Assembly: GCA_021789225.1 (NCBI GenBank)
Contig: JAJYJQ010000004.1
Coordinates: 1 to 44,160 of the forward strand
DNA from: a bacterium
Lineage (GTDB): Bacteria > Patescibacteriota > Minisyncoccia > Phycocordibacterales > Phycocordibacteraceae
Direction: 5' to 3'
Length of the DNA stretch: 44,160 bases
The first letter of the stretch is position 1, and each line of letters opens with the position of its first letter. Positions 29,665-38,479 of this stretch are shown here, piece by piece. Under the pieces are notes generated by a model. That model was not told the DNA's origin. It searched no databases and saw nothing but the letters and a program-made list of their open reading frames with translations. Position numbers and translations under genes: made by a program.

Positions 29665-31137
29665 CTACAAATCCGTTCCCGAGTAGGAGAGATTGAGGCT
29701 TTTGTTGCAGAGCGGGAAATCGGGGACGATGTTGCCGGGGCCGAGCTCGCCGAAGAGCGGCCAGTTCGTGAAGGACGGGTCGGTAATGACGAGACGATCG
29801 ATGCGGCCGTTCGCGTCGAGCGCGAGCCAGTCGAGGACCATGCCGCGCCACGATTCATTCCACCCATACGCGCTTCCCTTCCCACTGCCGAGCACGGCGA
29901 GGGTGTCGCCTTCGGGCAGCGTGTCGAGCACGGCGCGGATGAGGCGGATAGACTCTGCGCTCTCGCGGGCACGCACGCGGAAGCGTGCGGCGACATCGCC
30001 TGCCTTTTCCGTGACGAGCTCTGGCGCGTGCTCTGCGTACCCTGCGTACGGGAGGTCGAGACGTGCGTCGGCCGCGATGTTGGAGGCGCGGGCCGCGAGG
30101 CCGCGCGCGCCGTAGGCACGCGCGGCTGCTTCAGAGAGCACGCCTGTGGTCTCGAAGCGCTCCATGAGACCGTCATTGGTGAACGCGATGTCGAGGATCG
30201 TCTGCAGCTCACGCTCGATGCGCGCGAGCACCGTGCGGATCGTATCGCTGGCCTCGTCGCCGATGTCGTGCGCGCCGCCCAGCACGACCGCGCCGCGCAA
30301 GAAACGGTGCCCGACGAGCGACTCGTGCATGCGCCGCAGCTCTTCCACGAGCCGGAAGCCCTGCGCCGCCATGAAGGAGAAGCCGGTGCCGTTGCCGGCG
30401 ATGTTCCCCATATCGAAAATATGCGCCGTGAGCCGCTCGAGCTCGTTCCAAAGAACGCGCAGCGCCTTCGTGCGCGCACTCACGGCCGTGCCGGTCGCGC
30501 GCTCGACCGCTTCCGCAAACGCGAGCGTGTGCCCCACCACCATGTCGCCCGAGATACGCTCGACAAACGGGAACGCATCTTTCGGCGTCTTTCCCTCGAC
30601 GAGCTTCTCGACGCCTTTATGTTTGAAGAACAGCTTCCCTTCGAGCGAGAGGATGCGCTCGCCGCGCACATTGAAGCGGAAGTGCCCCGGCTCGATGATG
30701 CCAGCGTGGATCGGCCCGACCGGAATCTCGTAGATGCCCTTCCCTTCGACGGCGTGCATCGGATACGGTTCGTTCGCCACCGGGAGCTTCGTGTTCCAAG
30801 TGAAATCTTTGCGGAGCGGATGCGTATCAGCCGGAATATTCTCATGGTGCACGAGGCGGCGCAGGTCCGGGTGCCCGACCGGCTCGATGCCGAACTGGTC
30901 ACGGATAAGCCGCTCAAACCAGTGCGCAGCCATGACAAGCCGCGTCACCGAAGGATACGACGGATCGTTCTCGGGAAGCTCGGACTCCAGCGTGAGGAAG
31001 CCGTCCGCCGCCTGCAAGGCCGCGCGCACGACGAAGCCGCGCTTCGCGGTGCGTTCATCCGTCGCATAGAGCAGAGCGAGCGGCGCGTCGTCTTTCACGA
31101 GTGTCTGTACCTGCTTGGCAAATGCCTCACGCGGCAC
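29665..31137 (-). CDS. Hydrogenase-like large subunit (HycE/HyfG/NuoCD-type) without NiFe ligands
   Basis: A 490-residue protein with a NuoC-like N-terminal part (about 1-100) and a NuoD/HycE-like large-subunit part. Compared with HycE, the first metal motif R-x-CG-x-C reads RISGDM at 194-199, so both cysteines are gone. The second, DPCYSC, reads NLSYSG at 482-487 near the very C-terminus. All four NiFe ligands are therefore missing. This fits the energy-converting hydrogenase-related (Ehr) type rather than a hydrogenase. The 31137 start is a GTG without a ribosome site. A better ATG at 31205, nine bases from the preceding gene's end, is in another frame, so a frameshift in 31138-31205 is likely. 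Last gene of the operon. Confidence 0.82.
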   Translation of the reverse strand: MPREAFAKQVQTLVKDDAPLALLYATDERTAKRGFVVRAALQAADGFLTLESELPENDPSYPSVTRLVMAAHWFERLIRDQFGIEPVGHPDLRRLVHHENIPADTHPLRKDFTWNTKLPVANEPYPMHAVEGKGIYEIPVGPIHAGIIEPGHFRFNVRGERILSLEGKLFFKHKGVEKLVEGKTPKDAFPFVERISGDMVVGHTLAFAEAVERATGTAVSARTKALRVLWNELERLTAHIFDMGNIAGNGTGFSFMAAQGFRLVEELRRMHESLVGHRFLRGAVVLGGAHDIGDEASDTIRTVLARIERELQTILDIAFTNDGLMERFETTGVLSEAAARAYGARGLAARASNIAADARLDLPYAGYAEHAPELVTEKAGDVAARFRVRARESAESIRLIRAVLDTLPEGDTLAVLGSGKGSAYGWNESWRGMVLDWLALDANGRIDRLVITDPSFTNWPLFGELGPGNIVPDFPLCNKSLNLSYSGTDL

Positions 31138-31205
31138 GGAGGCGCCATCGACTCGGAGAGTGCGAGGCCGTGATCACGACTGAGTTGAGCGATAGTCTTC
31201 GACAT
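31138..31205 (-). other. Probable frameshifted 5' end of the large-subunit gene
   Basis: An ATG at 31205 opens MSKTIAQLSRDHGLAL in one frame, which closes after 38 codons. The large-subunit frame is open from about 31176 and reads RTLRVDGASVPREAF without an ATG. A one-base deletion (real, or a sequence error) in this stretch would join them. Confidence 0.5.
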
Positions 31206-31211
31206 AGCAGG

Positions 31212-32690
31212 TTATGAGAATAGCGCAGCCACACGTTCCACCAGCGGCAGTGCGGCACCGGAAATAATAAGCCCGAAGAAGCCGACGAGGAGCACCAGAT
31301 GCAAGACCATAGCCGCGTGCGAGATATTCCACGCCTCCCCACGCACGACCGGGTGTTCGGGCTGCTCGGCGCTCTCTGACCCGAAGAGGAACGGAACGAT
31401 GAGGCGGATGAAGCCGGCGAGAATCACGACGAACGCGAGCAGCGCGACGGCGATGACGAACGGGTGCGTACCGATACCCGCCGCGATGGTGAGGTACTCG
31501 CTCACGAAAAGCGGCGAGGGCGGCACCGCAAGCAGCATCAGAATGCCCGCGAAGAAGAGCGCGCCGGTAAACGGCAAGACGCGGCGGACATCGGCGACGC
31601 GCGCGAACTTGGTGCTATGGAAGCGCACAAGGATATTCCCTGCGCCCAGGAAGAGCATCGACTTGGCGAGCGCGTGGCCGATGAGCTCGACGACCGCCGC
31701 GACTGCACCCACAGGGCCGAGACCGAACGCGAGCACCATGAAGCCCATATGCTCCATGCTCGAGTACGCAAGGAGGCGCTTGTAGTCGGTCTGCGTGAGG
31801 ATGAACGCAGCCGCAACCACGAGCGTCAGCGTGCCAAACGCGAGAAGGAGCCCGTCGGTAAACCCGCTGCTGCCAAGCGCCGCGTCCGTGAGCACCTTGT
31901 AGCGCAAGACGGCGAAGAGCGCGGCGTTCAAGAGCACGCCCGAGAGCAGTGCGGAAATCGGAGCCGGAGCGCTCGAGTGCGCATCCGGCAGCCATGTGTG
32001 CATCGGCGCGAGGCCGACCTTGGTGCCGAAGCCCACGAGCGCGAACACGAACGCGAACCGCATCATAGACGGCGAGAAAGCGGCAGCCCCGAGCGAGAGC
32101 GTGCTCCAGCGCAAACCGGTGAGCGCGGAGATGACCCCCGACTGCGATGCAGCCGCTGACGCGAGCAGGAGCCCGATGAAGCCGAGTGCGATGCCGGTCG
32201 AACAGAGGATCAGGTATTTCCAGGCCGCTTCGAGCGAGGAAGAGCGCGCGTAGAACGCGACGAGGAAGGTTGTCGCGAGCGTCGTCGCTTCGAGGGCGAC
32301 CCACATGAGGCCGAGGTTGTCCGAGACGACCGTCACCAGCATCGCGAGCACGAAGAGCGCGAGCAAGACGTAGTAGCGGCGCACGAGCGGCTTCGCGACC
32401 ACGCCTGCGCGCACTTCTTCCAGAAGAAACGGGCGACTCGCCAAGGTCGCCGTCCACTGCACCGTGCCGATGAGTACCACCAGGAGCGCCGCAAACGAGT
32501 CCACGTACCAAACACTACCCCACGCGACCGGTCCAGCACCGAGGAGCACGGGCACGCCCACGAGAAGACTGAGCGCGAATACGACTGTGCTTGCGATCGA
32601 CGCGGCACGCGTGGTGTGCTCAGGGCGCGTGAATGAAAACGGCACGAGCGCCGCAAGGAAGCTGACGAAAATAAGAGCGTTAATCATCAT
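31212..32690 (-). CDS. Proton-translocating antiporter-like subunit (HyfF/NuoL-M-N family)
   Basis: A 492-residue protein with about 14 membrane helices. Conserved charged residues of the complex I antiporter family are present: Glu in WVALEATTL, Lys in GFGTKVGLAPMHTWLPDAH and Lys in QTDYKRLLAYSS. A GHALAKSMLF helix carries His and Lys. The position after the small HyfE-like subunit matches hyfF in formate hydrogenlyase operons. The start overlaps the previous stop as ATGA (32687-32690). It should form part of a proton or sodium channel in the membrane arm. Confidence 0.88.
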   Translation of the reverse strand: MMINALIFVSFLAALVPFSFTRPEHTTRAASIASTVVFALSLLVGVPVLLGAGPVAWGSVWYVDSFAALLVVLIGTVQWTATLASRPFLLEEVRAGVVAKPLVRRYYVLLALFVLAMLVTVVSDNLGLMWVALEATTLATTFLVAFYARSSSLEAAWKYLILCSTGIALGFIGLLLASAAASQSGVISALTGLRWSTLSLGAAAFSPSMMRFAFVFALVGFGTKVGLAPMHTWLPDAHSSAPAPISALLSGVLLNAALFAVLRYKVLTDAALGSSGFTDGLLLAFGTLTLVVAAAFILTQTDYKRLLAYSSMEHMGFMVLAFGLGPVGAVAAVVELIGHALAKSMLFLGAGNILVRFHSTKFARVADVRRVLPFTGALFFAGILMLLAVPPSPLFVSEYLTIAAGIGTHPFVIAVALLAFVVILAGFIRLIVPFLFGSESAEQPEHPVVRGEAWNISHAAMVLHLVLLVGFFGLIISGAALPLVERVAALFS

Positions 32691-33331
32691 AAATCGTTAA
32701 GGGCTTGCAGATAATCAGTTGTCGCAGACGCATGCGTCTCCTGCACACGTCGAATGAGCGCCGTCGCGAGCACGAGGAGCGCGAGCAGGTCGAAGAGCAC
32801 GCCAATTTCGACGAAGAGCGGCATCTGCTCGGCCACCGTGAGCCCCAGGAAGAAGACCCCGTTCTCGAGCATCAGGAAGCCGACGCTCTGGCCGAAGAGA
32901 CTCTTATGAGAGACGAGGAGCTCGAAGCCGATGAGCACGAGCGAGAACGAGACCGCCACCGGGAAAAGCTGATGATCGACCACGAGAACGCGCGCGAGCG
33001 CGACGGCCGCACCGATCGCCGCCATAGCAATGAACGTGAGCGTCGCCGGGCGGACATAGAGCGCAAGCCGCTCCGCTGCCCCGCTCTTCTTCGCTATGGA
33101 AAGAAGCATGGAGGGCATCACGGCGACTTTCAGCACGCACACGAGCGCGGCGATGAGCACCAGGTGTGCCTCGCCGAACTGCCACGCCGACCACAGCAGG
33201 TATGCGACGAGCGCGCACGCCTGAACGCGGAAAAGCTGCACGAGCGTGCGCAGCCGGGTGCGGCTCGGAAGCAGGAACGCCGACGCAAGAATGAGCGCCG
33301 CGATGAGTGAAAGTGGTCCGATCGTAGTCAT
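32687..33331 (-). CDS. Membrane subunit HyfE-like (NuoK-related)
   Basis: A 214-residue protein with about seven helices. The ATG at 33331 is preferred over one seven codons upstream that would overlap the previous gene. The C-terminal half (VSFSLVLIGFELLVSHKSLFGQSVGFLMLENG) carries the Glu residues of NuoK-type subunits, in GFELL and LENG. The N-terminal half is an extension typical of HyfE. It lies four bases after the HyfC-like gene. Confidence 0.85.
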   Translation of the reverse strand: MTTIGPLSLIAALILASAFLLPSRTRLRTLVQLFRVQACALVAYLLWSAWQFGEAHLVLIAALVCVLKVAVMPSMLLSIAKKSGAAERLALYVRPATLTFIAMAAIGAAVALARVLVVDHQLFPVAVSFSLVLIGFELLVSHKSLFGQSVGFLMLENGVFFLGLTVAEQMPLFVEIGVLFDLLALLVLATALIRRVQETHASATTDYLQALNDL

Positions 33332-33335
33332 AGGA

Positions 33336-34289
33336 TTAAAGGATATGCGCAAGCACGATCACCGCGCCGGCAAACGCGATAAAGAACGTGAGGGTGAAGT
33401 ACTCCTGCATGCGGTAGAAGCGCATCTTCACGACCAGCGATTCGATGAGGCCGACGAGGAGCGCGAAGAGCGCGAGCTTCACGGCAAGCAAGACGAGGCC
33501 GACGAGGAGCGCGAGCGCGCCAGCCGCCGGTGTAGCCAAACCAAACGGCAAGAGCAAATTCATGAAGAGCGCGCCGAAGAGCGCGAGGCGCAGCGCGCTC
33601 GCGTATTCGAGCATCGCCAGATACGGCCCGGAGTACTCGAGAATCATCGCCTCGTGCACCATCGTGAGCTCGAGGTGCGTCGCCGGGTTGTCGACCGGGT
33701 AGCGCGCGTTTTCCGCGAGCGTGACGAGGAGGAGCGCCAGCAAGGTCGGCGCGACCACAAGCGTCCCGGCATGCCAGGGCGTGCGTGCGAAGAACGCGAG
33801 GATGCCGTCGAGGCTCGCACTTCCCGCAAAGAACGCGAGCGTCGCAAGCACCAGGAAAAACGCCGGCTCAGCGAGCGCTGCGAGCGTCATTTCCCTATTC
33901 GAACCCATGTTGCCGAACGTGCTGCCGGTGTCCATGCCGCCGAATACGAGGAAAACGGAGCCGAGCGCCGCGATTGCGACAAAGAGGAAGATGTTTGAGA
34001 TGCTCGGGCCCCACGCGCCAAAACCGATGCTCGGCGTGACGAGCGCGAGCGCGAGCGTCGTCCCCAGCACCGCAAACGGCACGAAGCGGTACACCCAGGA
34101 GCTGTGCTCGGGAATCGTCATCTCTTTGCGCATGAGTGTCGCGAACGTCCAGTACGGCTGACAGACGGGCGCGCCACGGCGGTTTTGCAGGAGCGCCTTC
34201 ACCCGCCGGATCATGCCCGTGACAAGCGGTGCAAGCGCGAGGAGGGCGAGACCCTGGAAGAACACGAAGAGGAGTGAAGCGATGCTCAT
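33336..34289 (-). CDS. Membrane subunit HyfC/NuoH-like
   Basis: A 317-residue protein with about eight helices. It would connect the peripheral arm to the membrane arm. Family features: IRRVKALLQNRRGAP and QPYWTFATLMRKE near the N-terminus (the quinone-site region of NuoH), SNREM-x-LAALAEP in the middle and HLELTMVHEAMILEYSGPYLAM with several Glu residues. The start at 34289 overlaps the HyfB-like stop as ATGA. Residues used for coupling appear intact, unlike the cofactor sites of the peripheral subunits. Confidence 0.88.
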   Translation of the reverse strand: MSIASLLFVFFQGLALLALAPLVTGMIRRVKALLQNRRGAPVCQPYWTFATLMRKEMTIPEHSSWVYRFVPFAVLGTTLALALVTPSIGFGAWGPSISNIFLFVAIAALGSVFLVFGGMDTGSTFGNMGSNREMTLAALAEPAFFLVLATLAFFAGSASLDGILAFFARTPWHAGTLVVAPTLLALLLVTLAENARYPVDNPATHLELTMVHEAMILEYSGPYLAMLEYASALRLALFGALFMNLLLPFGLATPAAGALALLVGLVLLAVKLALFALLVGLIESLVVKMRFYRMQEYFTLTFFIAFAGAVIVLAHIL

Positions 34290-36238
34290 ACAGCGGCGAT
34301 GACGAGGACAATGATAAGCGCGATGAACATGAAAAGAAGGTATGCCTGCACGACGCCGTTTTGCATGCGGCGCATCGCGCGCGCCGTGCGCAAGACGAGC
34401 GCCGCAATCGGACGGTACGCGTAGCGTTCCCAGAAGGAATCCACGCTCCAGAGGATCCGGCGCTTCGCGATCCACGGATTCGTGGCGACGACCGGCTCAG
34501 CGGTCACCTCCTTTTCGGCAAGAACGATCGCGCGGAAGAAGAAGCGGACCGGCGCAGCGAAACCGGTAGCGGTCTGCTCCATGCGCGGCGTAAGCGGCGT
34601 ACCGCAGTCCCAGGTGCCGGTCACGCGCGCGCCGCGCTCTGACGCGAAGGCGCGCGCGGCGAGAAAGGCCAAGAGCAGCGCGCCGCCGAGGAGAACGAGG
34701 ACGAGCCATGCGTTCATCGCCGCACCCGAGGCGAGCACAGTGCTCGCGAAGAGCGCGTGCGCCGAAAGCGGAGCCTGGGCCGAAAGGAGCGGCAAGACGA
34801 AAAGCCCGGTGCCCAGGAGTGCGAGCGCCCCGAGCGCCGGCGGCACAACGAGCAGGAGCGAGGGTCGCTCCCCTGCCACCGCATGCGCCGCGTGCTCCGA
34901 GCGGGCGCGCCCGAGGAACACCGTGCTGAAGAGCTTCACGAAGGCAAAGGCCGCAAGCCCGCCGACGAGCCCGATGATGCCAAGCACGAGCGCCGCTGCG
35001 ATCGAGGCCGGCAAGGGCGCCGAAAGGCCGAGCACAAGCGCCTGCAGGTACGCCCACTCACCGAAGAACGTGCCGAAAGGCGGCAGCGCTGCGGCTGCGA
35101 GCGAGAGTGCGAGCACCACGCCCGAGAAGACCGGCCACGCAGCCGCGAGCCCGCCGAGCGCGTCGAGGTCGCGGGTGTGCGTCTTCGCGACGATCGTCCC
35201 GGCCGAGAGGAACAAAGAAAGCTTCATCAGTGCGTGATTCAGCGTATGCAAAATGACGAACGTCACCATGCCGGCCGCCATCGCGGATACGAGCGGCGAC
35301 TGCGGCAGCGCGCCAAGCATCACCACTGCACCGACGCCCGAGAAGATAAGACCGAGGTTCTCGATACTGCTCCAAGCCAGAAGGCGCTTCAGATCGTCCT
35401 CGACCGCCGCATGGAGCGCGCCGAAGAACGCCGACAGGAGCCCGAGCGCGATGACGAGCGCCGAAAGCGCGAGCGGAATTCCCGGAAAAAGCGAGACCGA
35501 GAGTATGAAGCCGAAGAGCGCGACCTTGAGCATCACGCCCGAGAGGAGCGCCGAGGCATGGCTGGGCGCCTGCGAGTGCGCTTTCGGGAGCCACTGATGC
35601 AGCGGCACGAGACCCGCTTTCGAACCGAAGCCCGCCAAGAGGAGCACGAACGCGACACCGCGCGCCACACCCGAGAGCTGCGCTGCTGAAGCGGCAACCT
35701 CCTGCCAAGTGGCGAACGGTGCGCCGCCCGCAAGCAAGAGCATGCCGCTGGCGATTGCTGCGAAGCCGAGCTGCGTCATGACGAGGTATTCGACACCTGC
35801 GCGGAAGGCATCCGGCGTGCGCTCCGAAATCACGAGGAAGTACCCCGAGATCGACATAAGCTCCCAGGCGATGAGAAACGCAAGTACGGAAGGAGAAAGC
35901 ACCACCGCCTCCATGCCGATAAGGAATAGCGCGAACGCACTCGCGTGCCAGGCCGAGGCGTACGACTCGCGATAGAGCGGGATGTAGGCGATGGCGTAGA
36001 GCGACGCGAGGAAGGTGCCTATCCCGATGATGCCGAAGAAGAACGCCTGGATCGGTGCGAGCGCGCCTGCAAACGGCCCGACGAAAGAGCCGATGGCCGC
36101 CGCAAGCGCCGAAAGGCCGCCGAGCGCGTAGGCGCCATACGTGATGCGGATACTCTCATCGCTCGATGCGGATACAAACGACGACAGCGCTCCAGCGAGC
36201 GGCAATGCGAACGACACGATGACGAGTCCGGTGAGCAT
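34286..36238 (-). CDS. Proton-translocating antiporter-like subunit (HyfB type)
   Basis: A 650-residue protein with about 16 helices, of HyfB/HycC length. Key residues are visible: Glu in AWELMSISGYF, Lys in FGSKAGLVPLHQWLPKAHS, the Lys in GVMLKVALFG, EDDLKRLLAWSS, and HALMKLSLF with His and Lys. These line the half-channels in complex I antiporter subunits. The long C-terminus (from about 520) ends in helices that may form the lateral part seen in HycC. It follows the small-subunit gene by 15 bases and overlaps the next gene by four bases. Confidence 0.88.
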   Translation of the reverse strand: MLTGLVIVSFALPLAGALSSFVSASSDESIRITYGAYALGGLSALAAAIGSFVGPFAGALAPIQAFFFGIIGIGTFLASLYAIAYIPLYRESYASAWHASAFALFLIGMEAVVLSPSVLAFLIAWELMSISGYFLVISERTPDAFRAGVEYLVMTQLGFAAIASGMLLLAGGAPFATWQEVAASAAQLSGVARGVAFVLLLAGFGSKAGLVPLHQWLPKAHSQAPSHASALLSGVMLKVALFGFILSVSLFPGIPLALSALVIALGLLSAFFGALHAAVEDDLKRLLAWSSIENLGLIFSGVGAVVMLGALPQSPLVSAMAAGMVTFVILHTLNHALMKLSLFLSAGTIVAKTHTRDLDALGGLAAAWPVFSGVVLALSLAAAALPPFGTFFGEWAYLQALVLGLSAPLPASIAAALVLGIIGLVGGLAAFAFVKLFSTVFLGRARSEHAAHAVAGERPSLLLVVPPALGALALLGTGLFVLPLLSAQAPLSAHALFASTVLASGAAMNAWLVLVLLGGALLLAFLAARAFASERGARVTGTWDCGTPLTPRMEQTATGFAAPVRFFFRAIVLAEKEVTAEPVVATNPWIAKRRILWSVDSFWERYAYRPIAALVLRTARAMRRMQNGVVQAYLLFMFIALIIVLVIAAV

Positions 36239-36253
36239 AAGAGGTATGAGAGC

Positions 36254-36778
36254 TTACGAATGTCTGGCGGCGAGAATGGCCGAGCGCAGGCCCACGAGAA
36301 TATCGCGCGGCGAGGGCGGATCGCCCGGGATGACAAAGTCCACAGGAATGACCGCATCTACCGGGCCGACGACCGCGTACGAATCTTTCCAGATACCGCC
36401 GGTCGCAGCGCCGTCGCCAACCGCAACGACGATCTTAGGCGCCGGGGTTTGGTCGTAGGCAGTCTTGAGCGCGTGCGCCATGTTGCGCGTGACCGGGCCA
36501 GAGACCGTCAGGATGTCTGCGTGCCGCGGGGACGCCACGAAGGAGATGCCGAAGCGGTCCGCATCATAAAAGGCGTTCCCGAGCGCGGTGAGCTCGTACT
36601 CTTCCCCGTTGGTTGAGCCGGCATCAACGTGGCGAATGTGGAGCGCGCGTCCGCCGTAGAGCTCTTTGATCGCAGCGCGAAGCGACTCACCGACGTGCTC
36701 GGTCTCCTCTTCCGGGGAAAGTAAAATCGGATCGGGGTGCGATCCGGTCGAGATCATCTTTGCAAACGCAGCTAGCAT
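36254..36778 (-). CDS. Hydrogenase-like small subunit (HyfI/NuoB-type) lacking all cluster ligands
   Basis: A 174-residue NuoB-like protein, first gene of the operon. The fold-defining segments are present: VDAGSTNGEEYEL, ADILTVSGPVT, APKIVVAVGDGAATGG and IPVDFVIPGDPPSP. In NuoB, HycG or HyfI these hold the four cysteines of the proximal [4Fe-4S] cluster (N-GC pair, G-x-CA, PGCPP). Here they are Thr56, Glu59, Gly123 and Asp153, so no cluster can form at that site. A TATAGC box lies 18 bases upstream. With the large subunit also lacking its ligands, the peripheral arm has no visible redox cofactor. Confidence 0.85.
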   Translation of the reverse strand: MLAAFAKMISTGSHPDPILLSPEEETEHVGESLRAAIKELYGGRALHIRHVDAGSTNGEEYELTALGNAFYDADRFGISFVASPRHADILTVSGPVTRNMAHALKTAYDQTPAPKIVVAVGDGAATGGIWKDSYAVVGPVDAVIPVDFVIPGDPPSPRDILVGLRSAILAARHS

Positions 36779-36861
36779 AACAGAAATGTGACATTCGCTA
36801 TACTACGCCTCCCCCGAAAAAAATCCAGGGTGTGCATAACCCACGAGCCAGACAGCCGAGA

Positions 36862-37159
36862 GGCAGCGGGAGGGCATGCTTAGCGAACCAGTTGCGCAGG
36901 CGTCCTTGCATGGTGGTTTGGCATTTCTGGGCTTGCGAGCCGAAGCACGCCGCGTCCGCTCCGCCGGCACATCGAAAAAAGTGACCGCTTCGGGCCGCTA
37001 GACCGAGTCTTAGTCACTTTTTATCGATGGTGCCGGCTCTGCGCCCGCTACGGTAGAGACACGATTGGGCTCGCGATGCCAAACCAAGGACGCTGAAGCA
37101 GAGGGAGCGAGCGGCTGGGCGAGCGAGCGCTGGTTCGCGAAGCATGCCCTCCCGCTGCC
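36862..37159 (-). repeat. Nested 298-bp foldback with hairpin family B copy 2 at its centre
   Basis: Outer arms share GGCAGCGGGAGGGCATGCTT and GCGAACCAG in inverted orientation, then shorter matched blocks (GCGTCCTTG, GGTTTGGCAT, GCGAGCC). The centre (36963-37037) is a near copy, in opposite orientation, of the element at 23128-23212. The element begins eight bases after the rpoD stop in the sense direction. The intergenic region 36779-37167 holds only this element and the operon promoter region. Confidence 0.75.
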
Positions 37160-37167
37160 GGCGCCAC

Positions 37168-38448
37168 TTAATACGACTTGAGGTGGCGGGATTTTTCGTG
37201 GAGGCGGATCTTTTCGAGCGCTTTGGCTTCGATCTGGCGGATACGCTCGCGCGTGACGCCGAACTCCTTCCCCACTTCTTCGAGCGTGTGGTAAATGCCG
37301 TCGGCAAGGCCGTGGCGCAGCTCGAGAATTTTACGCTCCTTGGGCGAGAGGTCGCCGAGAATGTCGCGCACCTGCATCGCGAGGATGCGCTCCGAAGACT
37401 CCTGCACCGGCGAAGGCACTTTGTCATCGGCAATGAAATCGCCGAGCGTCGAGCGCTCGTCGTCGCCGTCGCCCACCGGGTTTTCGAGCGAGAGCGTGTC
37501 CTGGTTGATCTTCTCGATCTGGTAGATCTTTTCTGGCTCGACACCCATCTCCACGGCCACTTCTTCGGGCTGCGGGTCGCGACCGAGCATCTGCGCGAGG
37601 CGGCGCGAGACCTGCTTGTATTTAGCGATGGTCTCTACCATGTGCACCGGGATACGGATCGTGCGCGACTGGTCGGCGAGCGCGCGCGTGATCGCCTGGC
37701 GAATCCACCAGGTCGCATAGGTCGAAAACTTGTAGCCCTTCTTCCAGTCGAACTTGTCGACCGCCTTGAAGAGACCGAGGTTGCCTTCCTGGATGAGGTC
37801 GAGAAGCGTGAGGTCGGGCGAACGACCGACGTATTTCTTTGCAATGGAGACGACGAGGCGCAGGTTTGAGCGCGCGAGGATGTTGCGTGCTTCTTCATCA
37901 CCCGCCTCGATGCGCTTGGCGAGCTCGCGCTCTTCGGATGCGGTCAGGAGCGGATACTGGCCGATCTCGCGGAGGTAGATCTGGATGGAGTCGTACGAGC
38001 CTGAGTCCCGGCCTTTGATGTTGCGCGTCGCGAGATACTGGTCGGCGCTATCTTCGAGCATGCCGCCTTCGAGGATATCGATGCCCGCCGTCGCGAGGCG
38101 CTCGTACAGGTCTTCGAGAAATGCGACGTCGTTCTCCACGTGCGGGAACTCTTTCAGGATCTCGCTATAGGTGATGTAGCCGCGCTCGCGCCCCTTCGTG
38201 ATGAGCGTTTCGGCTTTCGCATTGCGTGCACCCTGCGCGCGCGGCGGTCGTGCCGTCACCTTCTTTGCAACCGCCTTCTTCACCGGCTTGGCCGATGTTT
38301 TCTTCACCGGCTTCTTCGGCGCGACTTTCTTCGCGACAACCTTTTTCACCGCTTTCTTGGGCGCACGGCTTGAAACCGGCTTCTTCACGCTCGCGCGCTT
38401 CGCCTTCGTGGTGACCACCTTCTTCTTGCTGGGTTTCGATGTCGCCAT
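37168..38448 (-). CDS. rpoD: RNA polymerase primary sigma factor
   Basis: A 426-residue sigma70. Residues 1-75 are a Lys/Ala-rich tail (repeats such as [17 protein letters not shown]), followed by a region 1.1-like helical domain, then region 1.2/2 ([39 protein letters not shown], a [14 protein letters not shown] segment), region 3 and region 4.2 ([20 protein letters not shown], with the helix-turn-helix). It directs core polymerase to -10/-35 promoters. It lies 31 bases after dnaG. The basic tail replaces the usual acidic region 1.1 start and is histone-H1-like in composition. Confidence 0.95.
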   Translation of the reverse strand: MATSKPSKKKVVTTKAKRASVKKPVSSRAPKKAVKKVVAKKVAPKKPVKKTSAKPVKKAVAKKVTARPPRAQGARNAKAETLITKGRERGYITYSEILKEFPHVENDVAFLEDLYERLATAGIDILEGGMLEDSADQYLATRNIKGRDSGSYDSIQIYLREIGQYPLLTASEERELAKRIEAGDEEARNILARSNLRLVVSIAKKYVGRSPDLTLLDLIQEGNLGLFKAVDKFDWKKGYKFSTYATWWIRQAITRALADQSRTIRIPVHMVETIAKYKQVSRRLAQMLGRDPQPEEVAVEMGVEPEKIYQIEKINQDTLSLENPVGDGDDERSTLGDFIADDKVPSPVQESSERILAMQVRDILGDLSPKERKILELRHGLADGIYHTLEEVGKEFGVTRERIRQIEAKALEKIRLHEKSRHLKSY

Positions 38449-38479
38449 AGGGTAAGAAAAATTTAATAAATGGACTCGC

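Noticed and set aside
29665-36778. Functional formate hydrogenlyase or group 4 NiFe hydrogenase
   Set aside because: Gene order fits, but all NiFe and small-subunit cluster cysteines are missing, with no ferredoxin subunit and no maturation genes nearby.
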